Positions 9,875 through 21,162 of a stretch of DNA of 64,000 nucleotides are shown piece after piece. The notes under the pieces were generated by a model, which had not been told where the DNA came from, did not search any database, and worked only from the letters and a program-made list of their open reading frames with translations. The translations under genes and the position numbers were made by a program. This stretch comes from Ramlibacter sp. (GTDB lineage Bacteria; Pseudomonadota; Gammaproteobacteria; Burkholderiales; Burkholderiaceae_C). The stretch spans positions 16,927 through 80,926 of the forward strand of contig NZ_JARXAB010000023.1 of assembly GCF_029866045.1 (NCBI RefSeq). Direction: 5' to 3'. Numbering within the stretch: the stretch's first letter is position 1; each line of letters opens with the position of its first letter.

Positions 9875-10486
9875 ATGATGGTGCTGTACTCGGGCACAAC
9901 CTGCCCTTTCTCCCACCGCTGCCGCTTTGTCCTGTTCGAAAAAGGCATGGACTTCGAGATCCGCGACGTGGATCTGTACAACAAGCCCGAAGACATCAGC
10001 GTGATGAATCCCTACGGCCAGGTGCCTATCCTGGTCGAGCGTGACCTCATCTTGTATGAGTCCAACATCATCAACGAGTACATCGACGAGCGCTTCCCGC
10101 ATCCGCAGCTGATGCCCGGTGACCCGGTCGACCGTGCCCGGGTGCGCCTGTTCCTGCTGAACTTCGAAAAAGAACTGTTCGTTCACGTGAGCACGCTGGA
10201 GTCACGCGCTGCCAAGGGCAATGAGAAGGCGCTGGAGAAGGCCCGCGCGCACATTCGCGACCGCCTGACCCAACTCGCGCCGGTGTTCCTGAAGAACAAG
10301 TACATGCTCGGCGACAACTTCTCCATGCTCGACGTGGCCATTGCCCCTCTGCTGTGGCGCATGGACTATTACGGCATTGAGCTGTCCAAGAACGCATCGC
10401 CCTTGCTCAAGTACGCCGAGCGCATCTTCTCCCGTCCGGCTTACATCGAGGCGCTCACGCCCTCGGAGAAGGTGATGCGCAAGTAA
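9875..10486 (+). CDS. sspA: Stringent starvation protein A / GST-fold protein
   Basis: MMVLYSGTTCPFSHRCRFVLFEKGMDFEIRDVDLYNKPEDISVMNPYGQVPILVERDL; followed by sspB. Confidence 0.93.
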   Translation: MMVLYSGTTCPFSHRCRFVLFEKGMDFEIRDVDLYNKPEDISVMNPYGQVPILVERDLILYESNIINEYIDERFPHPQLMPGDPVDRARVRLFLLNFEKELFVHVSTLESRAAKGNEKALEKARAHIRDRLTQLAPVFLKNKYMLGDNFSMLDVAIAPLLWRMDYYGIELSKNASPLLKYAERIFSRPAYIEALTPSEKVMRK

Positions 10487-10537
10487 GCGGTCTTTCCGCA
10501 CGCCTTGCGCTCGCCCGGCCACGTTGCGATCTGCCGC

Positions 10538-11110
10538 ATGAACGCCATCGAGTCCACCTCCACGCGCCCGTACCTCATTCGTGCGCTGTACGACTGGTGC
10601 ACGGACAACGGTCTCACCCCCTATGTGGCGGTGGCGGTGGATGACAGCGTGCAGGTGCCGCGTGACTATGTGAAGAACGGCGAGATCGTTCTGAACATCA
10701 GCTTCGACGCCACCAGCTCGCTCAAGCTGGGCAACGATTTCATTGAGTTCAAGGCGCGCTTTGCGGGCGTTGCCCGCGACATCATGGTGCCGGTGGGCCG
10801 GGTTTTGGCCATCTACGCCCGGGAGAACGGCCAGGGCATGGCCTTCCCGGTCGACACCTCGGCCGACAGTCTGCAAGCTGGCGAGGCGGGGGCGGCCGGT
10901 GCCGCCGGCGAAGCGAGTGGTGCGGATGGCACGGGCGTGGGTCGCGGCCGCAGCTCCGCGCTGACCCGCGTGCCCGCTGCAGAAGGCGATCGGCCCCAGT
11001 TGGTTCCCCTGGATTCGCCCGCATCAGCGCCGGAGTTGGCCGGTGACGAGGAACCGCCGCCGCGTCCTGCTGGCGGTGGACCGCGCCCCGCGCTCAAGCG
11101 GGTGAAGTAA
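10538..11110 (+). CDS. sspB: ClpXP protease specificity-enhancing factor SspB
   Basis: STRPYLIRALYDWCTDNGLTPYVAVAVDDSVQVPRDYVKNGEIVLNIS. Confidence 0.95.
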   Translation: MNAIESTSTRPYLIRALYDWCTDNGLTPYVAVAVDDSVQVPRDYVKNGEIVLNISFDATSSLKLGNDFIEFKARFAGVARDIMVPVGRVLAIYARENGQGMAFPVDTSADSLQAGEAGAAGAAGEASGADGTGVGRGRSSALTRVPAAEGDRPQLVPLDSPASAPELAGDEEPPPRPAGGGPRPALKRVK

Positions 11111-11178
11111 TGGCATCCGTCCTGGTGGAGGTGTCAGTCCCTTCAACCGCCTCGCTCAGGCCCTAGAATTTCAGAGTC

Positions 11179-11254
11179 GCCGGTTTAGCTCAGTTGGTAG
11201 AGCACCCGCCTTGTAAGCGGAAGGTCGTCAGTTCGATTCCGACAACCGGCACCA
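11179..11254 (+). tRNA. tRNA-Thr (anticodon TGT), CCA encoded
   Basis: Cloverleaf: GCCGGTT/AACCGGC acceptor, GCTC/GAGC D stem, CTTGTAA anticodon loop, TTCGATT T loop, ACCA end. Confidence 0.95.
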
Positions 11255-11263
11255 CACGTCCCC

Positions 11264-11302
11264 AACCCTGCTGAGTCACTGGCTCAGCAGGGTTGATCTT
11301 TT
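11264..11302 (+). terminator. Rho-independent terminator after tRNA-Thr
   Basis: Perfect 12-bp stem AACCCTGCTGAG/CTCAGCAGGGTT, then GATCTTTT. Confidence 0.88.
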
Positions 11303-11384
11303 CGGGCGACACTCGTCTCCCACGGTGGTGGATCCCGATCGGCTGATCGATCCCGTACCGGGCAAGAATCAGGCTGGACATTCG

Positions 11385-12047
11385 ATGCACTTCACCCCTC
11401 TTCACGGTCGCCCGGCGGCCCAGGCCGCCCGGTCGTTACTGCCCCTGCGCCCTGATCTATTTGCCAAGGGTTTGCTGGCGTTTGCGTTGGGTATCGGGTC
11501 AGCCGTCGCTGCGACACCTGCCGCCCCCCCGATGGCCGCCTCCGCGCGGGCCCCTGCGGCCAGTGCCTGCCCCCCCCTGCTCCAGCACAGTTTTCCGCGG
11601 CTTCAGGACAACCAGCCCCAGGCCCTGTGCCAGTACAGCGGCAAGGTGGTGCTGGTGGTCAACACCGCCAGCTACTGCGGTTTCACCTCGCAGTTCGAGG
11701 GCCTAGAGGCGCTCAACGCCAAGTACGCGGCACGTGGCTTGGTGGTGCTGGGCTTTCCTTCCGGCGACTTCAAGCAGGAAGACGCCGACGCCCGTAAGAC
11801 GGCCGAGGTCTGCTTCAATACCTACGGGGTGAAGTTCCCCATGTTCACCGACACCCGCGTGCGGGGCAGTCAGGCCCACCCGCTCTTTGCCGAGCTCGCC
11901 CGGGCTACGGGCTCGCAGCCGAGTTGGAACTTCAACAAGTACCTGGTGGGTCGTGATGGCCGGCCCATTGCGCACTTTGGCAGCATGACGGCGCCCGACA
12001 ACCGCAAGTTCACCGCCGCCATCGAGGCCGCGCTCGCAGCGCGTTGA
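11385..12047 (+). CDS. Glutathione peroxidase-like protein with N-terminal signal/TM
   Basis: VVLVVNTASYCGFTSQFEGLEALNAKYAARGLVVLGFPSGDFKQE; WNFNKYLVGRDG. Confidence 0.93.
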   Translation: MHFTPLHGRPAAQAARSLLPLRPDLFAKGLLAFALGIGSAVAATPAAPPMAASARAPAASACPPLLQHSFPRLQDNQPQALCQYSGKVVLVVNTASYCGFTSQFEGLEALNAKYAARGLVVLGFPSGDFKQEDADARKTAEVCFNTYGVKFPMFTDTRVRGSQAHPLFAELARATGSQPSWNFNKYLVGRDGRPIAHFGSMTAPDNRKFTAAIEAALAAR

Positions 12048-12065
12048 GAGCTGGGCCAGCCGGCC

Positions 12066-12389
12066 TCAGGTGCCGCGGCTGGTCAAGACCTTCAGCCGGA
12101 TCGCCTCCACCGCCATCCCGCGTTGACGCAGGTGGGTCTGCAGTGTGGGCAGCATCTGTCGCAGCTTGGCCGCTGCGGCGCTGCTCTTGACCAGCAGGCA
12201 CCAGTCGCCCCCCTCCAACGGACCGGCCTCCACCTGGCTCGCCAGTGCGCCAGGCAAAAGCGGGCGCACCGCCGCCAGGCGCTGGGTCGAAGCCTCGGCC
12301 CTGGCCGCCAGGGTGGCCAGTTGCGGCGAGGCTTCGGCAGCCTGAAGCACGCTCAAGGCCTGGCGCAGGCGGGGGGTTTCGGGATTCAT
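12066..12389 (-). CDS. DUF721/DciA-like protein, divergent from secA
   Basis: Small protein with LRQMLPTLQTHLRQRGMAVEAIRLKV C-terminus; position beside secA. Confidence 0.65.
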   Translation of the reverse strand: MNPETPRLRQALSVLQAAEASPQLATLAARAEASTQRLAAVRPLLPGALASQVEAGPLEGGDWCLLVKSSAAAAKLRQMLPTLQTHLRQRGMAVEAIRLKVLTSRGT

Positions 12390-12627
12390 GGTGACCAGCA
12401 TATCCCGAACCGGCGTGCGCCCATCGTGTCAGGCGCTGCCGAGGGCCCCCACCGGGCTAAAATGCCGTGTTTGTCCGCACTGCCATGCAGGCAGCGCCGC
12501 GCACTGGGTTCTCGTGCGGGTATCCGCGCTGATGCGGCGTCCCGCGCAAAACTCACGGCAGCACTCGTGTTGACGAGTGTGGTCGGCGGGCTGTTTGCGG
12601 GCTTGTTCCGTCCGGGCTTTCCACTTC

Positions 12628-15387
<2,760 letters not shown>

Positions 15388-15526
15388 GCGCCTGTTGGGC
15401 TGGGCCCGGTGACTGTTCTGTTGATAACAGCGCCGCGCCTCTGAGGCACGCGGTTGCGGCGTGCTTCGCCGCCCACAGGACTCGCTCGAATCTCGGTGTC
15501 CACCCGTGAGGGATGGCAGTCGAGAC

Positions 15527-15567
15527 TGGTAGTCCTGCCAGGGCTGCTTGTAACCAAATTTTTTTCC
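15527..15567 (+). terminator. Possible terminator/leader structure between secA and the CqsA-like gene
   Basis: TGGT-AGTCCT-GCC-AGGGCT-GCTTGTA-ACCA followed by AATTTTTTT; imperfect stem with bulge. Confidence 0.35.
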
Positions 15568-15610
15568 CGAATTGAATGAGGGGGTGTTCCCGAACCTTAG
15601 GAGGCCTCCC

Positions 15611-17080
15611 ATGAGCGAGCAGCTCAATATCCAGGCGCCGGCACGACCTGCCAGCCTTGGATTGGCAGTGTCCGGTGGTATCCCCACCCGGGTCCTGCCC
15701 CTGCAGTCCCTTGCCCCGCGCAGTGCGGGTCCACAGTCAGCCGGTCTGCTCGGTGCAGTTCCCCACCCTGGCCTCTCCGAGGCCCTGCGCGCGCGCATTG
15801 CGCGAGATTTCATGCCCCGCTGGACCCACGAGTGGGGTGGGCGCTTCTTTGCCGAGGGGCGTGTGCCAGGCCCCCAGGCGGTACGTCTAGACGGCAACGA
15901 CTACCTGTCAATCGCTGGCCATCCCAAGATCGTCTCCGCCCAGATCGACGCCCTGCGTCGGCACGCCAGCTTCATGGTCCAGTCTGGCATCTTCCAGAAA
16001 ACCGATTCGCCGGGCCTGCGGCTGGAGGCGGATCTGGCGGCTTGGCTGCAGGCCCAGGGCGTGGTCCTCTGCCAGTCGGGCTATGCGGCCAACCTGGGTC
16101 TGCTGCAGGTGATCGCTGAGCCGGATACCCCGGTGTATATCGACGCCTTGGCGCATATGTCACTGTGGGAAGGCATTCGCGCCGCGCGTGCGCAGCCTCG
16201 GCCCTTCCGGCACAACCAGCCCGACCATCTGGCACGCTGCATCCGCGAGCATGGGCCGGGTGTGGTCGTGGTGGACGCTGTCTACAGCACGACCGGGGCT
16301 CTGTGCCCTCTGGAAGAAATGGTCCGTGTCGCTGAAGAGGGGGGCTGCATGATCGTGGTCGATGAGTCGCACTCGCTCGGCACGCATGGCCCACAGGGGC
16401 GCGGCCTGTGTGTCGGGCTGGGTCTGGCGCACCGGGTGCACTTCATCACCGCCAGCCTGGCCAAGGCATTTGCGGGGCGGGCGGGTTTCTTCACCGTCCC
16501 CGACGAGTTGCGGCCCTACCTGAGCCTCAACAGTTTCCCCAGTGTCTTCAGTTCCTGCCTCTTGCCCTACGAGGTGATTGGTCTGCAGGAGACGCTCGCC
16601 GTGGTGCAGGCTTCAGACGACGCTCGGCTTCGTTTACGGCAAATCACCCTTCGCCTGCGCCGCCACCTCACCCTCTTGGGCTACCCGGTGGGGCAGGGCA
16701 CCGAGCAGATCATTGCCCTGGAGACCGGCCGTGAAGCCGACACGCTGGCGCTACGTGACGCGCTTGAGGCGCAGGATATCTTTGGCGCCATGTTCTGTGC
16801 CCCGGCCACTGCGCGGGATCGGGCCATGGTGCGCCTGACCCTGACCGCGGGCCTCACGGACTCTGAGATCACGCGGGTGGAGTCCGTGCTGGCCGCCATG
16901 GCGCCTGAACTGCGCCCCTGGGATTGGCCGGCCGCCCGGCGCCAGCGCGCAGCGGAGGTCCGGGCGTCCGCGCTTGGGTCGGGTCTGGGGCGCGATCAGA
17001 GCGCCGTCGCCATGCCCCAGGCGGTGAATCCGAAGGCGGTGATGCCTGAGCCAGCTATGCCCGAGCCAGCGTTACGCTAG
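15611..17080 (+). CDS. CqsA/LqsA-like PLP-dependent alpha-oxoamine synthase (alpha-hydroxyketone autoinducer synthase)
   Basis: AGGAGG RBS region; RLDGNDYLSIAGHPKIV, FMVQSGIFQKTDSPGLRLEADLAAWLQAQGVVLCQSGYAANLGLLQ, VVDESHSLGTHGPQGRGL, FITASLAKAFAGRAGFF (presumed PLP lysine); beside a sensor kinase and response regulator. Confidence 0.85.
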   Translation: MSEQLNIQAPARPASLGLAVSGGIPTRVLPLQSLAPRSAGPQSAGLLGAVPHPGLSEALRARIARDFMPRWTHEWGGRFFAEGRVPGPQAVRLDGNDYLSIAGHPKIVSAQIDALRRHASFMVQSGIFQKTDSPGLRLEADLAAWLQAQGVVLCQSGYAANLGLLQVIAEPDTPVYIDALAHMSLWEGIRAARAQPRPFRHNQPDHLARCIREHGPGVVVVDAVYSTTGALCPLEEMVRVAEEGGCMIVVDESHSLGTHGPQGRGLCVGLGLAHRVHFITASLAKAFAGRAGFFTVPDELRPYLSLNSFPSVFSSCLLPYEVIGLQETLAVVQASDDARLRLRQITLRLRRHLTLLGYPVGQGTEQIIALETGREADTLALRDALEAQDIFGAMFCAPATARDRAMVRLTLTAGLTDSEITRVESVLAAMAPELRPWDWPAARRQRAAEVRASALGSGLGRDQSAVAMPQAVNPKAVMPEPAMPEPALR

Positions 17081-18075
17081 TCGCCCAAGCCCTGGATGCG
17101 GCGCGCGCCCTGCGCTGCGAGCCAGGATCGGTAGCCTTGTATTGGCTCTGGCAAGGCCTCTGTCGGTAAGGGAAACAGGGCTGCCAGTAGTTGGCCGCCC
17201 TCGTCGAGCGTAAAGGCCTGCTGGAACGGGCCCGGACCGTTCAAACCCAGGCTCTGGTGAACCTCCGGCGCCACGAGCACATCGCCCTGCTCCAAGAGCC
17301 CCCGATAGTCCCCTGGTAAGCCGCTCTCGGGCGCTGTGGTGAGCTCATGCACCCGCTGTGGCAGCGCCTCGCGCGCTTGCAGTTGCAGCCAGCTGGCACG
17401 GCCCTCGGCGTCCAGGCCCAGCACGCCAAAGGGGTCTCCGCACACCACATACTCCACCCACTCCCGGTCCATCAGCGCCTTGAGCGCGCGACCCGCACCG
17501 CCTTGGCGGAGCAGGGCCATCTGTTGCGGCCGCAGCGTGGCGCGCCAGATAGCGTCGTGCCGGTCGTGGCAATGGTCGGCCAGGCGCTCCAGGCTTCGCG
17601 CAAGCAGGCTGGCCATCTCGGCGGACTGTTTGGCGATGTACTGGTCGATCAGGCCGTGATTGAAGGCGTCGACCGCCACTCGCTCATCGGCCTGCCCCGT
17701 GAGTAGCACGCGCGCGCCTGGCCAGCCGGTGCGCAGCTGGCCGAACACTTCGAGTCCGCTCAGCCCCGGCATCATGTGGTCACTGACCCCGACATGCGTC
17801 AGACCATACCGTTGGGAATGCCGCGCCCAGTAGCGGAGCATCTGTGGGATGAGAGGGCGCCCCTGGCGCCAGAGGTCGACCACGGTCTCCTGTCGGTAGC
17901 AGTCGGCGGCCCAGTCCTTTTGCTCCTCCCGCATATGTTGCAAGCAGCCATGCGGCCGCAGGAAGAGGCGCACATGGCGCTCGGGCGGCAGCAGCAAGGC
18001 CATCAGGTCGAGGTAATCAGGGTCGTCGTCGAGCAGGAAGATGCTGCCGGGGCGTCGGAACAGGTGAAAGCTCAT
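17077..18075 (-). CDS. Response regulator, LqsR-like (receiver domain plus C-terminal region of unknown function)
   Basis: FLLDDDPDYLDLMALLLP, GVSDHMMPGLSGLEVFGQLR, ARVLLTGQADERVAVDAFNHGLIDQYIAKQ; ATGA overlap with upstream kinase. Confidence 0.8.
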   Translation of the reverse strand: MSFHLFRRPGSIFLLDDDPDYLDLMALLLPPERHVRLFLRPHGCLQHMREEQKDWAADCYRQETVVDLWRQGRPLIPQMLRYWARHSQRYGLTHVGVSDHMMPGLSGLEVFGQLRTGWPGARVLLTGQADERVAVDAFNHGLIDQYIAKQSAEMASLLARSLERLADHCHDRHDAIWRATLRPQQMALLRQGGAGRALKALMDREWVEYVVCGDPFGVLGLDAEGRASWLQLQAREALPQRVHELTTAPESGLPGDYRGLLEQGDVLVAPEVHQSLGLNGPGPFQQAFTLDEGGQLLAALFPLPTEALPEPIQGYRSWLAAQGARRIQGLGD

Positions 18076-19547
18076 ATGACTTTGTTCGGCGTGCTGGGGC
18101 GCATCTGGGTCGCCCGAGACTTCGCTGCGGTTGATTTGCGGGAGGCGGCCGAGACCGGCAGCTCGATGATGAAGGTGGCGCCTTCTCCGAGCGCCGACTC
18201 GACCCGCAGGCGGCCGCCGCCTCGGTGAACCACCCGCTGGCAAAAGGCCAGGCCCAGGCCGTGTCCGCTGGCATGGTGGCTGGAGACGAAGGGCTGGAAC
18301 AGGCGCGCCTGCAGATGCGGTGGGATGCCAATGCCGCGGTCGATGACCCGTATGCGGCCCCAGCGCGGGGAGGTTTGCTCAATTTCCACCCGCAGGTCGC
18401 CAGGCACAGGGCCTTCTGGCAGGCTGGCCAGGGCGCGCAACGCGTTGCGCAGGAGGTTGTCTACGACCTGGAGGAACAGGCTGCGCACAGTGTCGAATTC
18501 GAAGTCGCTGTGCACCACCAACTCGACACATTGGCGCTCACGTTCATGGCGGAAGGGGTGTGACGCCATGGCTTCCCGCAGCAGGCAGGCGGCGCTCACA
18601 CTCTCGGTGGCTGGTGGCAGCCGGAGCAGGCGTGCATTGGTGATTTGGGTGTCGATTTGCCGGTGCATATTGCGCACCAGGTTGAGTAGCCGATGGGCCA
18701 GGTGTTCGACCTGCTCACGGCGCAGGGGCGTTGCGGTGCGGGCCTCCTGCCGCATGGCCTCACCGATGAGATTCATCGTGGCCAGCGGGGTGCGCAGCTC
18801 ATGGGCCATGATGCCCATGGTGTCCAACGCCTGCTTGAGTTGTTCCCGCCGCAGGTTCGAGGTGGACATGCCGAGCATCAGCCCGGTGGCGGCGCAAAAC
18901 ACAAAGACCACCGCCTGCGCCTGGACGGCTTCGGTGGGCAGCGACAGCGTGTCGGGGCCGAACCCGGCGAACAGCATCCAGCCGGCCGGTAGCCCGGTCA
19001 CGAGGCCCAGGCTCGCCAGCCGCCAGTCGGTCAGGTTGAGATAGATGAGCAGCATTGCCGCGGCGGAGGCAAACCAGACCGCATTGCCGCCGTTGCACAG
19101 GTACATCCAGGTGAAGTAGACGGGCAAGGTGATCCAGAAGATCACCGACGTGACCAAGGTGGCGGTTCGTGTGGGCGGGCAATGAGAAAGGGCTGGTGTG
19201 ACGATGAGCACCAGGCCGAGGCCGCTCATCGCGAGACGCTGCCAGGGGTCGTCATAGGGCTGGGGCGTCCAGCGCGTCCACAGAAGGTGGAACAGGGGGT
19301 GCCCTACCGCTGTGAAAAGGCCGAGTGCCCGTACCCGGCGGGGCAGTGGGCTCTGCAGCGGGTCGAACAGCGGCGCCAGCAGGGTTTCACCCCACGAGGA
19401 GAACCATGAGGAGACCCTCGACGCGAACCATGCAGCAGCCCGGCCAATGGCCCATGAAGCCGGGATACCTGACCACCCCTGTCGCCAGGACCTGGCCGTC
19501 GTGCGCGAGCGGGTTGATGCCATCGTTTGTAGTGCTATCGTTCTCAT
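18072..19547 (-). CDS. CqsS/LqsS-like membrane sensor histidine kinase
   Basis: Multi-TM N-terminus with GHPLFHLLWTRWTPQPYDD; MAHELRTPLATMNLIGEAMRQ H-box; DNLLRNALRAL N-box; DRGIGIPPHLQARLFQPFVSS; GHGLGLAFCQRVVHRGGGRL. Start uncertain (19547 or 19523). Confidence 0.82.
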   Translation of the reverse strand: MRTIALQTMASTRSRTTARSWRQGWSGIPASWAIGRAAAWFASRVSSWFSSWGETLLAPLFDPLQSPLPRRVRALGLFTAVGHPLFHLLWTRWTPQPYDDPWQRLAMSGLGLVLIVTPALSHCPPTRTATLVTSVIFWITLPVYFTWMYLCNGGNAVWFASAAAMLLIYLNLTDWRLASLGLVTGLPAGWMLFAGFGPDTLSLPTEAVQAQAVVFVFCAATGLMLGMSTSNLRREQLKQALDTMGIMAHELRTPLATMNLIGEAMRQEARTATPLRREQVEHLAHRLLNLVRNMHRQIDTQITNARLLRLPPATESVSAACLLREAMASHPFRHERERQCVELVVHSDFEFDTVRSLFLQVVDNLLRNALRALASLPEGPVPGDLRVEIEQTSPRWGRIRVIDRGIGIPPHLQARLFQPFVSSHHASGHGLGLAFCQRVVHRGGGRLRVESALGEGATFIIELPVSAASRKSTAAKSRATQMRPSTPNKVI

Positions 19548-19571
19548 TTTCGAGGACGTACGACAAACACC

Positions 19572-20240
19572 ATGGGAGATCCTGTTAACTTCTACAGCGT
19601 GTGCCTGGACGGCATCCTGAGCGACTGGCTGGCCACCTTGCGCGAATTTGCCGTCGAGGCGGTGGTTGTGCTCGGGCCCGACCCGCTGGGCGGCGCCGAC
19701 GACCGCCAGGTCGTTTGTGTCCATCCGCCGATGGCGTCTGACACCGCCAGCGCGCTGGCGGCCAGCACTGATTTCAGCGGCGCCTGGCGCGACTCCGACG
19801 CACCCTTGGTGGCCTGGCAGCACATCGCCCGGGGCGCGGCCCTGCACGACACCGGCTGGCGCGGCCTGGCGCGCGCCCATGGCTTTCAGTCCATGGTTCG
19901 AGTGGAGTTTCCCTTGCCGGCACAGCGCTCCTTCGAATGCTTCATGTTCAGCCCGCGCGAGCTGATCGACCGCACCGAGGCAGCGCTGCTGGCCTGGTCG
20001 ACCCTGAGCGTATGGCCCCTGGTACGCCGCTCCATCGCCGACGAACGCTCGGCGCTGAGCCCGCGTGAACGCCAATGCCTCTCGCTGGCCTTTGACGGCC
20101 ACACCGCCCGGGAGAGCGCCTCGCGCCTGTCTTGCACCGAGCGAACGGTCAATTACCACCTGGCCAATGCCATGGCTAAGCTCAAGGTGGAGAACAAGCT
20201 GGCGGCAATCCAGCGTGCAAGCTGGATCGGTGCCATCTGA
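19572..20240 (+). CDS. LuxR-family transcriptional regulator (autoinducer-binding-like N-terminus, C-terminal HTH)
   Basis: LSPRERQCLSLAFDGHTARESASRLSCTERTVNYHLANAMAKLKVENKLAAI; upstream GWRGLARAHGFQSMVRVEFPLP resembles LuxR ligand-domain core. Confidence 0.85.
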   Translation: MGDPVNFYSVCLDGILSDWLATLREFAVEAVVVLGPDPLGGADDRQVVCVHPPMASDTASALAASTDFSGAWRDSDAPLVAWQHIARGAALHDTGWRGLARAHGFQSMVRVEFPLPAQRSFECFMFSPRELIDRTEAALLAWSTLSVWPLVRRSIADERSALSPRERQCLSLAFDGHTARESASRLSCTERTVNYHLANAMAKLKVENKLAAIQRASWIGAI

Positions 20241-20339
20241 TTGCTGCAGCTTCGGTCTCTGCTCCGGCGCTGGCCCTGGTCCTCAGCGCAGTGTGACAAT
20301 GCCGGTTTTGCTGACCAACGGTTTTCCCGAAAGACCCGC

Positions 20340-21122
20340 ATGCTGCTTGCCATCGACGTGGGGAACACGCGCCTGAAGTGGGCGCTCTATCCATACGCCC
20401 GTCCCGGTGCCCAGCCCCTTGCCCAGGGCGCCGAATTTCTCGAAAACATCGACAAGCTCGCGGAGGGCCCCTGGCGCGAGCTGCCGGCGCCCCGGCAGAT
20501 GATCGGATGCACCGTAGCGGCCGACGCCATCAAGCAACGGGTCCAGGAGCAGATCGAAGAACTGTGGGATTTGGCGCCGCGCTGGGTCCATGCCAATGCG
20601 GCGGAGGCGGGGCTGGTCAACGGCTACGACCACCCTGCCCGCTTGGGGTCCGACCGCTGGGTCGCCATGATCGGCGGCTGGCATCGCATGCGTGCTGCTT
20701 GCGCCGAAGGTCCGGCTCGGCCGCTGGTGGTCGTCATGGTGGGTACCGCGGTCACCGTGGAGGCGGTCAGTCCCGAGGGCCACTTCCTGGGCGGCCTGAT
20801 CCTTCCGGGGCACGGCATCATGCTGCGCGCGCTGGAGTCTGGCACCGCCGGCCTGCACGTGCCCACCGGCGAGGTGCGGCCCTTTCCCACCAATACCAGC
20901 GACGCGCTCACCAGCGGCGGCACCTATGCGATCGCCGGCGCCATCGAGCGCATGGTGATGCACCAGCGCCAGCAGTTCGGGTTGGAGCCCCTGTGCTACA
21001 TGACTGGCGGCGCGGGCTGGAAGATGGCGCCGCATCTGACCATGCCTTTTGAGTTGGTCGACAGCCTCATCTTCGACGGCCTTTTGCAGGTGGCCCAAGC
21101 GCGGGCATTGCTACCGGCTTGA
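20340..21122 (+). CDS. coaX: Type III pantothenate kinase
   Basis: [55 protein letters not shown]. Confidence 0.93.
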   Translation: MLLAIDVGNTRLKWALYPYARPGAQPLAQGAEFLENIDKLAEGPWRELPAPRQMIGCTVAADAIKQRVQEQIEELWDLAPRWVHANAAEAGLVNGYDHPARLGSDRWVAMIGGWHRMRAACAEGPARPLVVVMVGTAVTVEAVSPEGHFLGGLILPGHGIMLRALESGTAGLHVPTGEVRPFPTNTSDALTSGGTYAIAGAIERMVMHQRQQFGLEPLCYMTGGAGWKMAPHLTMPFELVDSLIFDGLLQVAQARALLPA

Positions 21123-21162
21123 GTCGGCTCTCCAGCCGTAGGGTGTCAGCCGAGCGTGCGCT

